DNA of 13,413 nucleotides, from positions 1 through 13,413 of the forward strand of contig CABUVH010000038.1 in NCBI GenBank assembly GCA_902494935.1. The letters are read 5' to 3'. The notes beneath the pieces were generated by a model. It saw only the letters and a program-made list of their open reading frames with translations. It was not told where the DNA came from and did no database searches. This DNA comes from an uncultured Collinsella sp. GTDB lineage: Bacteria > Actinomycetota > Coriobacteriia > Coriobacteriales > Coriobacteriaceae. Made by a program: the position numbers and the translations under genes. Shown here piece after piece: positions 7,807-13,413 of this stretch. How positions within the stretch are numbered: the first letter of the stretch is position 1; every line of letters starts with the position of its first letter.

Positions 7807-7920
7807 CAGGTCCGAATGAAGCACGCTCTGTATGCCTCCGGCTACCCACATGACCGCAAATCCTGGTTATCAAGGGCCGTCGCGCGCTTTGACATCGACC
7901 GAAAGCCGCTCGCGGAATAA
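7759..7920 (+). pseudogene. Short open frame or gene remnant in the TOTE-type leader
   Basis: An ATG at 7759, inside the 220-bp element, opens a 53-codon frame ending in TAA at 7918-7920. Codons after the element (from 7807) read like ordinary protein: MKHALYASGYPHDRK, then RAVARFDIDRKPLAE. The same frame stays open after the TAA and runs 33 codons straight into the TOTE-type start at 8020. It may be a tiny leader peptide, the 3' remnant of a gene truncated by the element, or an old N-terminal extension broken by a stop. No ribosome site of note precedes the ATG. No family is recognised. Confidence 0.25.
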
Positions 7921-8019
7921 TCCCTCGCCATTAGCGAACTTGAATCGAAATTAGATATCCCAAAAAGCCGCAATGCCGTACCCTCGTCTCAACAACTCCA
8001 GTACAAGGACGGCATTCAA

Positions 8020-11004
8020 ATGGGCAACACCATGCATCAATACGCCCTCTTTGGGACCGCACAATTAAAATACGATCAGACGATCACGCATATATCGGAC
8101 CAACACCGACAAATCGTCATTTGCAACAACGGTTCAGACGTACGCTACGTCACTCTTGAAGAGTGGGAAGAAGCTGGCGCTTTGTTCGATGAACGAGCGC
8201 AAATCGAGGGCATCGTCACCAGCGCGAGCCCAGCACGTGACAAACTCGAGCTCTTTCGCAGTCTCTTTACTTGCCGCAAAGATGTTTACGCTCATGGATA
8301 TCGCAGAAAAGACGGGGGCATCGGCTATACGCCCGCTTGCGCAAATGAGTGGAAACCGGGAATTTGCCCCAAAGCAGCCCAACAAAGAATCAGATGCGCG
8401 GAGTGCACAAATCGCGTCTTCCCCGAATTAAGCGATGCCACAATCATCGCTCACTTTAAAGGCAAGGACGACCGATTCCGTGACGTCCTCGGGCAATATG
8501 TGCTCGACAGGAACTGCAACACGAAAGTTCTCGTCATCGATTTTGACAAAGCGGACTGGAAAGAGGCAACAAATGCCGTACGGCTTGTTGCAAAACGACG
8601 GGGCATTAACGCCGCCGTTGAGCGCTCAAGGTCCGGCAACGGCGCACACATCTGGTTTTTCTTCCTCGAGCCAATCGACGCAAAGGCTGCCAGAGAGTTT
8701 GGAAGTTACCTCATAACCGAAGCCGCGGCGCTTAATAAAACAATCACGTTCGAGGCCTTTGATCGAATGCTCCCCGCTCAGGTCACTATCCCCGATGGAG
8801 GCTTTGGAAACCTCATCGCACTTCCCTTTCAAGGCAAGGCACAACGTGAAGGAAACAGCGTATTTGTAGACGAGCAATTCGAGCCCTTTCCCGACCAATG
8901 GCTCTACCTGTCCCAAATCCAGCTGATTCCGCGCTCGACGGTGCATAATTTGATCGAGGCCACTGGAAACAACCCACACGGGCTAGCAACAGTTGCGGTG
9001 GCAAACAAAACCAAACGATATGCCCAAAAACCACGAAAGCGGCTACCGCTCACATCGCGAGACTTTCCCTCATCGCTGCCCGTCACACAAGCCGATATGC
9101 TGTACATCCCCGAGAAGTCTCTGAGTCCAGCGGCTCAGATGGAAATCCGCGGGCTCGCAACATTCGCCAACCCGGAATTCTTCCGCGCGCAATCTATGCA
9201 TCAATCAGTATTCGGTAAACCGCGGCTCATAGACCTCAGTGAGCTTAGAGGCGGCTGTGTCGCGATTCCCAGAGGCTGCAAAACCAAGCTTGAGCAGCTG
9301 CTCCAAGAAACCGGCGTTACTGCCCACTATTTAGACGAACGCCAATCCGATAATCAAATTGTGATGACATTTAAAGGCGCCCTTCGCCCTGAACAGCAAA
9401 TCGCCGCTGACCAGATGCTCTCGTACGAAGATGGAATCATGTCAGCGCCGACGGGCTTCGGTAAAACCGTCATCGGGGCTTATCTTATTGCCGCCATTGG
9501 TCTTCCAACGCTCGTCATCGTTCCCAAGACTGCACTCATAACCCAATGGAAATCCCAGCTCGAGCGATTTATCGACATTACGGACAACAGAGAACCCGTC
9601 CGAACCCCAAAAGGACGAATCAGCAAGAGGCAGCCTCCGGTCATCGGACAAATAGGAGGAGGCAAAAATGCCGTAAGCGGCCTCGTCGACGTCGCTTCGT
9701 TCCAGTCGCTGTCTGGCAAAGACCCTCAAACCGGGGAGCCGATAGTTAAGGACCTTGTTCGTAATTACGGCCTCATTATCTGCGACGAATGTCACCACGC
9801 CGCCGCGCCACAGCTCGAGCTTGTTCTCAAGTCTGCCCCGGCCAAATACGTATACGGCCTTTCCGCAACGCCCGAGCGCTCCGACGGCCTTACGAGGGCG
9901 CTCTCCATGCTTTGCGGCCCGCTTCGCTATGTCATCGATCCAAAAACGCAAGCGATCCAGCAGGGCATCCAGCGCATCGTACGGCCTCGTTTTACCGGAA
10001 TTCGACTACCCGCCTACGAGCCAGGTGCAAGCTTCAATCAGATTCTCGACCTTCTGTGCGCGCATGCAGCTAGAAACGAATTGATTGTCAACGACGCTCT
10101 TGAAGCCGCGTCAAACAGTCGGCATCCGCTCGTGCTGTCTAAAAGGAAAAAGCATGCTGAGGAGCTGTTCAGACTGTTTAAAGATCGAGGACACGAACCC
10201 ATTCTCCTGACCGGAGAAATCGACGTCAAGGAAAGAAGAGCGATACTGAACAGTCTTCCCTGCTTCGAGCATGAACATCGAATCATCGTCGCCACCGAAA
10301 GCCTTCTGAGCGAGGGATTCGATCTGTCCTACCTTGATACCCTACTCATTGCCACGCCGATATCGTGGGACGGCAGCATCACGCAGCAGGCGGGCAGACT
10401 GCATAGAAGTCACGAGGGCAAGCGGCGGGTTGAGATATTCGACTACGTTGACCTGTCGATACCCATGCTCGCCCGCATGTACCAGAAGAGACTCAAGACC
10501 TACGCCAAGCTCGGGTACGAAGTCTACGCGACCGGAGGCAGCGAGCAGTCCGATCAAAACATTCTCATAGAACCGGCTAATGCCATAGAGACTCTAGTTG
10601 AAGACATCGTCGGTGCCGCCAAGAGCATCTTCATTGCCGCACCCTACGCATCCGCCGCCTGCCTCGCAAAGCTCGGCGATACAATCAGAGATGCCATTGC
10701 CCGAGGGATTGCCCTTGAGATTTACCTTGCCTCGACTCCGCGTGAAGATGCAAAAGAGACTTTGGCCGAAATGAACGTCGAGTATGCCATTAGAGCAGAA
10801 GGGCGTTTGTGTGCAGTGATAATTGACGAAGAAACTGTCTGGTACGGAACGATCCCGCTGCTAGCTTTCCCAAAGAACGAAGACTGCAGCATCAGGTTCA
10901 AAAACAGCGAGATCGCAGCGGAGCTCTTAGACGAAGTCAGCCACAAGGGGAAGCCAGATGCCGCGTCAACAGACGGAACATCTCCATCACTTGCGGTGAA
11001 ATAG
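8020..11004 (+). CDS. TOTE conflict-system type primase-helicase-PLD protein
   Basis: This is a 994-residue fusion. After about 75 unassigned residues comes an archaeo-eukaryotic primase region with a Cys4 cluster (Cys107, 116, 126, 129), a DFD metal motif (Asp174, Asp176), RSGNGAHIW (Ser205, His210) and GFGNLIALPFQ (261-271). A superfamily 2 helicase follows: LRPEQQ, Walker A APTGFGKT (476-483), DECHH (589-593), SATPERSDG (615-623) and motif VI QQAGRLHRS (789-797). The C-terminal 130 residues are PLD-like, but the HxKx4D signature reads R929-C931-D936. Such proteins are predicted to act in conflict with invading DNA; the mechanism is unknown. The start has a modest AAGGAC site nine bases upstream. 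The stop codon lies inside repeat copy B. GC content is visibly lower than that of its neighbours, suggesting acquisition. Confidence 0.88.
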   Translation: MGNTMHQYALFGTAQLKYDQTITHISDQHRQIVICNNGSDVRYVTLEEWEEAGALFDERAQIEGIVTSASPARDKLELFRSLFTCRKDVYAHGYRRKDGGIGYTPACANEWKPGICPKAAQQRIRCAECTNRVFPELSDATIIAHFKGKDDRFRDVLGQYVLDRNCNTKVLVIDFDKADWKEATNAVRLVAKRRGINAAVERSRSGNGAHIWFFFLEPIDAKAAREFGSYLITEAAALNKTITFEAFDRMLPAQVTIPDGGFGNLIALPFQGKAQREGNSVFVDEQFEPFPDQWLYLSQIQLIPRSTVHNLIEATGNNPHGLATVAVANKTKRYAQKPRKRLPLTSRDFPSSLPVTQADMLYIPEKSLSPAAQMEIRGLATFANPEFFRAQSMHQSVFGKPRLIDLSELRGGCVAIPRGCKTKLEQLLQETGVTAHYLDERQSDNQIVMTFKGALRPEQQIAADQMLSYEDGIMSAPTGFGKTVIGAYLIAAIGLPTLVIVPKTALITQWKSQLERFIDITDNREPVRTPKGRISKRQPPVIGQIGGGKNAVSGLVDVASFQSLSGKDPQTGEPIVKDLVRNYGLIICDECHHAAAPQLELVLKSAPAKYVYGLSATPERSDGLTRALSMLCGPLRYVIDPKTQAIQQGIQRIVRPRFTGIRLPAYEPGASFNQILDLLCAHAARNELIVNDALEAASNSRHPLVLSKRKKHAEELFRLFKDRGHEPILLTGEIDVKERRAILNSLPCFEHEHRIIVATESLLSEGFDLSYLDTLLIATPISWDGSITQQAGRLHRSHEGKRRVEIFDYVDLSIPMLARMYQKRLKTYAKLGYEVYATGGSEQSDQNILIEPANAIETLVEDIVGAAKSIFIAAPYASAACLAKLGDTIRDAIARGIALEIYLASTPREDAKETLAEMNVEYAIRAEGRLCAVIIDEETVWYGTIPLLAFPKNEDCSIRFKNSEIAAELLDEVSHKGKPDAASTDGTSPSLAVK

Positions 11005-11056
11005 GGACTGTTTTTGGCTTATAAGCCGCAAATCAATCCCTATTTCACCGCAACTT
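10988..11056 (+). repeat. 69-bp palindromic repeat, copy B
   Basis: A perfect 17-bp stem pairs TTGCGGTGAAATAGGGA (10991-11007) with its complement (11037-11053), with a GGCTTATAAGCC palindrome (11016-11027) in the loop. The last five codons and TAG stop of the TOTE-type gene lie within it, so the C-terminal residues SLAVK are repeat-encoded. It has the same orientation as copy A. No T-run follows on either strand, so terminator activity is less likely than for copy A. Confidence 0.88.
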
Positions 11057-11068
11057 AGAAGTGAGTGG

Positions 11069-11377
11069 CTAGCTCAGTGGGCCCTGAAATAACTCTTGAT
11101 GCGAACCCATTCTTACCAGTCGAATCACCGGATTGGTTTTATGCGGCAGGTAGAGAACGACCACGTCGACCAGGCCATCGGAAAGATGAAAATCGATGTG
11201 ACCGTTGTAATTGCCGCCCGGGTTGGAGAGCTCGTGGGCACCGTACTCTGCCGGAAGCACGCCGTGTGCCGCAAGCTCGGCAACTGCCGCCTTAAACTCG
11301 GTTTTTAGCTGCGGGTGGCTCTGCATCGCTCGCTTATAGTCGGCCTTAAACTGAGCCTCGACCTTAATTTCAAACAT
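11069..11377 (-). CDS. YafQ/RelE-family mRNA interferase toxin
   Basis: This is a predicted ribosome-dependent mRNA endonuclease, the toxin of a type II toxin-antitoxin pair. The 102 residues fit the compact YafQ/RelE fold: basic N-terminal helices (KADYKRAMQ), LPAEYGAHEL (His48), GHIDFHLSDG (His60, His64, Asp67) and a C-terminal RMGSHQELF (His93, Phe97). The His/Asp/His/Phe set resembles the YafQ active site, although the usual PDW segment is altered to SDG. The ATG lies three bases after the antitoxin stop, with GAGGA inside the antitoxin end serving as ribosome site, so translation is probably coupled. Its 3' end faces that of the TOTE-type gene, with copy B of the 69-bp repeat between them. 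Confidence 0.88.
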   Translation of the reverse strand: MFEIKVEAQFKADYKRAMQSHPQLKTEFKAAVAELAAHGVLPAEYGAHELSNPGGNYNGHIDFHLSDGLVDVVVLYLPHKTNPVIRLVRMGSHQELFQGPLS

Positions 11378-11380
11378 CGT

Positions 11381-11680
11381 CTAATCCTCATCGAGGAACG
11401 ACATCAACTCATCAACGTTATCGAATGACGGGCTGTCGTCTGGCAGAATCCCCAGCTCACGAGCCTCGGCGATCACCATAGCGCGCCTCGTCGCCTCGTT
11501 GGGTACCTCCGGCCGCCCCACAATCTCAAACGGAATCTTCCGCTGGTTCACAAGCTGCCGAACAGCAAGGTTGAGATACGAATTAAGGTTCAGGCCAACC
11601 GAATCTAAAAACTCAGTCGCCTGCTCCTTAAGCCCCTCCTCGATGCGGACCGTCGTGGGCTTAATCGTTGCAGTAGACAT
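11381..11680 (-). CDS. RelB/DinJ-family antitoxin
   Basis: This is the antitoxin that neutralises the adjacent YafQ-like toxin and probably represses the operon. The 99 residues have an N-terminal ribbon-helix-helix region (TVRIEEGLKEQATEFLDSVG, then SYLNLAVRQLV), the KIPFEI segment characteristic of RelB/DinJ, and an acidic C-terminal tail (FDNVDELMSFLDED) likely to wrap the toxin. The ATG at 11680 is chosen because GGAGGT precedes it at optimal spacing. In-frame upstream starts (to 11773) run back through the promoter and palindrome and are rejected. It is first in the pair, the usual order. Confidence 0.9.
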   Translation of the reverse strand: MSTATIKPTTVRIEEGLKEQATEFLDSVGLNLNSYLNLAVRQLVNQRKIPFEIVGRPEVPNEATRRAMVIAEARELGILPDDSPSFDNVDELMSFLDED

Positions 11681-11711
11681 ACGCGACCTCCTCGCCCTCG
11701 TCTTTTGCATC

Positions 11712-11717
11712 AGTATA
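11712..11717 (-). promoter_or_regulatory. -10 element of the toxin-antitoxin operon
   Basis: On the minus strand TATACT lies about 31 bases before the antitoxin start codon. The corresponding -35 zone falls in the right half of the palindrome at 11728-11763, with no good TTGACA match, so RelB-type repression or activator help is plausible. Confidence 0.45.
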
Positions 11718-11720
11718 CCC

Positions 11721-11763
11721 AATAAAAATGGCAATCTGATGTTAGATAGCATCAGATTGCCAT
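11721..11763 (-). terminator. Terminator of the LOG gene, also candidate antitoxin operator
   Basis: A perfect 14-bp inverted repeat (11728-11741 with 11750-11763, eight-base loop) is followed on the minus strand by TTTTTATT. It lies 30 bases after the LOG-family stop codon and fits an intrinsic terminator, though the stem is AT-rich. The same palindrome ends about 10 bases upstream of the toxin-antitoxin -10, where a ribbon-helix-helix repressor would bind. It may serve both purposes. Confidence 0.6.
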
Positions 11764-11793
11764 GCATATTCATGTCGCAGCGGCACGATTGCT

Positions 11794-12552
11794 CTACATC
11801 AGCCCGCTCAGGGCGACGTCGACCGCTTCGTTGAGGTCGTCGGTAATGTGTACCAGATCCGGATCGAGCGGGCTGATCATACCGGCGCTCATCACCGGGC
11901 CGTTGAGCCAGTCGAATAGGCCCTGCCAGTACTCGGTACCCACCAGCACAAGCGGCATGCGCTTGACCTTGTGCGTCTGCACCAGCGTGAGCACCTCGAA
12001 CATCTCGTCGAGCGTACCAAAACCTCCGGGAAACACGATGGCGCCCGAGCTGTATTTGACGAACATGGTCTTGCGCACAAAGAAGTAACGGAAGTCCATA
12101 CCGAGGTTCACATATTTGTTGAGCCCATGCTCGTGCGGCAGCTCAATGCCCAAACCAACTGACTTGCCGTTGACGCTCGCCGCTCCCCTGTTGGCCGCTT
12201 CCATGATGCCGGGGCCGCCACCGGTGATGACCGCCACGCCACGTTGCGCAATCTTGCGCCCGACGGTACGCGCCGCCTTGTAGAGCGGATCGGTCTTGGG
12301 CGTGCGGGCGCTGCCGAAGATGGTCACCGCGGGCCCGAGCTCGGCAAGCGCGCCAAAGCCATCGACAAACTCTGCCTGAATGCGCAGCACGCGCCAGGGG
12401 TCGGCGTGCAACCAGTCGGTCGAATCCTCGGGCGCCAGCAGGTTGGCGTAGGTGTTGTCCTTAGGAATCATGGGGCCGCGCATGACCACGGGGCCACGGC
12501 GGTACGTCTCGTCGTAGGCGGGCTCGCCCTCGACGTTCTCATTCTTAATCAT
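11794..12552 (-). CDS. LOG family protein (TIGR00730-type Rossmann fold)
   Basis: The family includes cytokinin riboside 5'-monophosphate phosphoribohydrolases (LOG), which release a base from a nucleoside monophosphate. Related bacterial enzymes may act on ordinary nucleotides. The 252 residues show GSARTP (80-85), the glycine-rich TGGGPGIMEAANRGA (110-124), FRYFFVRK (154-161) and the defining PGGFGTLDE (175-183) that carries the catalytic and substrate loop. ATG 12552 has AGGAG at six bases. An upstream in-frame start at 12621 would cross a terminator-like hairpin and is rejected. About 70 residues precede the Rossmann core, typical of the longer bacterial type. It lies 210 bases after tgt. 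The biological substrate here is unknown. Confidence 0.9.
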   Translation of the reverse strand: MIKNENVEGEPAYDETYRRGPVVMRGPMIPKDNTYANLLAPEDSTDWLHADPWRVLRIQAEFVDGFGALAELGPAVTIFGSARTPKTDPLYKAARTVGRKIAQRGVAVITGGGPGIMEAANRGAASVNGKSVGLGIELPHEHGLNKYVNLGMDFRYFFVRKTMFVKYSSGAIVFPGGFGTLDEMFEVLTLVQTHKVKRMPLVLVGTEYWQGLFDWLNGPVMSAGMISPLDPDLVHITDDLNEAVDVALSGLM

Positions 12553-12566
12553 GGGTACTCCTATCG

Positions 12567-12613
12567 AAAACAGAAACGGGCGGGGTCGACGCCATGCGCC
12601 AAACACCCGCCCG
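12567..12613 (-). terminator. Terminator-like hairpin in the leader of the LOG gene
   Basis: On the minus strand CGGGCGGG (12613-12606) pairs with CCCGCCCG (12584-12577) across a 21-base loop and is followed by TTTCTGTTTT. It most simply ends the tgt transcript. However, its tail ends only about 14 bases before the LOG start codon, leaving no room for a separate promoter after it. Confidence 0.6.
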
Positions 12614-12762
12614 AACATCAACTATTCGGTATGGTACCCACGATGCATCAAGTGCTTGCAAGGCATCGGTCAGCGGTCACGCAGACCGTGCTGGCGAACG
12701 CGACGACCGATCACCGCTTGACCTTTGCCGTTGCCCACGCCCCGCAAGCGTCCGCACCGTCC

Positions 12763-13413
12763 TTAGTAGTCCACCGCCGCAGGGCTGTTCATCCAGTCGC
12801 TCACAAACGCGCCGTAGCGGCCCTCGATAATGGCCTGGCGGGCACGCTGCATAAGGTTGAGCAGGTAGTAGATGTTGTGCATCGACAGCAGAATACCGCC
12901 GAGCATCTCCTTCTGCGTGACCATGTGACGGATGAGCGCGCGGCTGTAGCCGCCCGTGCACACCGGGCAGGTGCAGGTGGGGTCGATGGGGCCGTCGTCG
13001 TGCGCAAAGCGCGCATTGCGGAAGTTAAGGCGACCTTCACTGGAGAACGCCGTACCCATGCGGCCGGTGCGCGTCGGCAGCACGCAGTCGAACATGTCGA
13101 TGCCCACGCCAACGCCGCGCACGAGCGTGGTAGGGTTGCCAACGCCCATGAGGTAGCGCGGCTTGTGCTTGGGCATGTATTCGGAAACCAGCGGCGCCAG
13201 CGTCTCGAACATGGTCTCGTGGTCCTCGCCCACCGAGTAGCCGCCGATGCCGTAGCCGGGGAAGTCGCCGCACTCCTCCAGGTGGCGCAGCGAGCGCAGG
13301 CGCAGGTCCAGATGCATGCCGCCCTGAACGATGCCAAAGAGCGCCTGGTCATCACGGGTGTGGGCCTTATAACAGCGCTCGGCCCACATGCTCGACAGCT
13401 CAACGGCGCGCTC
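12763..13413 (-). CDS. tgt: tRNA-guanine transglycosylase, C-terminal part
   Basis: This enzyme exchanges guanine-34 of GUN-anticodon tRNAs (Asp, Asn, His, Tyr) for preQ1 during queuosine synthesis. The visible 216 residues are the C-terminal part of a protein usually about 370-380 long, and the frame is open to the window edge. Recognisable are FGIVQGGMHLDLR, the GYGIGGYSVGE block, RYLMGVGNPTTLVRGV, GIDMFDCVLPTR (with the catalytic Asp nucleophile), and the zinc site CTCPVCTGGYSRALIRH completed by the late MHN histidine. It ends cleanly with TAG. Truncation is only by the window edge. A hairpin with a T-rich tail downstream (12567-12613) probably ends its transcript. Confidence 0.96.
   Translation of the reverse strand, partial: ERAVELSSMWAERCYKAHTRDDQALFGIVQGGMHLDLRLRSLRHLEECGDFPGYGIGGYSVGEDHETMFETLAPLVSEYMPKHKPRYLMGVGNPTTLVRGVGVGIDMFDCVLPTRTGRMGTAFSSEGRLNFRNARFAHDDGPIDPTCTCPVCTGGYSRALIRHMVTQKEMLGGILLSMHNIYYLLNLMQRARQAIIEGRYGAFVSDWMNSPAAVDY

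Noticed and set aside
7427..11056. The TOTE-type segment as a classical insertion sequence or composite transposon
   Set aside because: No transposase or integrase is encoded, the bracketing copies are direct rather than terminal inverted repeats, and no target duplication is seen.
12668..12723. Imperfect long stem (GGTCAGCGGT with ACCGCTTGACC) after tgt
   Set aside because: It has one bulge, a long loop and no T-run on either strand. In GC-rich intergenic DNA this is weak evidence, and a better terminator lies at 12567-12613.
12677..12961. A 94-codon minus-strand open frame across the tgt 3' end
   Set aside because: It overlaps tgt in another frame and its product is an Arg/Gly/Pro-rich shadow translation.

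Overview
The window looks like chromosome from a Coriobacteriia actinomycete, most likely Collinsella or a close relative. This is inferred from GC-rich codon use, the gene families present, the AAGGAGG-type ribosome binding sites and the short dispersed palindromes between genes. No rRNA, tRNA or taxonomic marker confirms it.

Layout. (1) At 1-3950 lies a minus-strand high-affinity phosphate uptake operon, pstS-pstC-pstA-pstB. The genes overlap or are tightly packed, and a terminator hairpin follows pstB. (2) At 3980-4241 an intergenic stretch holds two elaborate palindromic elements and a hairpin directly after the next gene. (3) At 4243-6397 a minus-strand pair encodes an M20/PepV-type dipeptidase and a HAD phosphatase. 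They are divergent from (4) a plus-strand DegV-family fatty-acid-binding protein at 6554-7414. (5) At 7427-11056 is an accessory insert: a 994-residue primase-helicase-PLD protein of the TOTE conflict-system type, bracketed by two direct copies of a 69-bp palindromic repeat. Its leader contains a 220-bp element ended by 30-bp inverted repeats. (6) At 11069-11763 is a minus-strand RelB/DinJ-YafQ type toxin-antitoxin pair. (7) At 11794-13413 are housekeeping genes on the minus strand: a LOG-family nucleotide-binding protein and the C-terminal part of tRNA-guanine transglycosylase (tgt), which runs off the window.

How it fits together. The pst genes form one ABC transporter: PstS binds phosphate outside, PstC and PstA form the channel, and PstB is the ATPase. 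The dipeptidase and phosphatase probably share a transcript. The accessory block (TOTE-type gene plus toxin-antitoxin pair) sits between two chromosomal genes, is visibly less GC-rich than its flanks, and is delimited by repeats. This is the arrangement expected of a mobile or exchangeable defence cassette. The strongest candidate for something undescribed is the TOTE-type gene with a degenerate PLD domain and its 69-bp bracketing repeats. The 98-nt structured element and the three-armed GGGGACGTTCTT palindrome between pstS and the dipeptidase come next.
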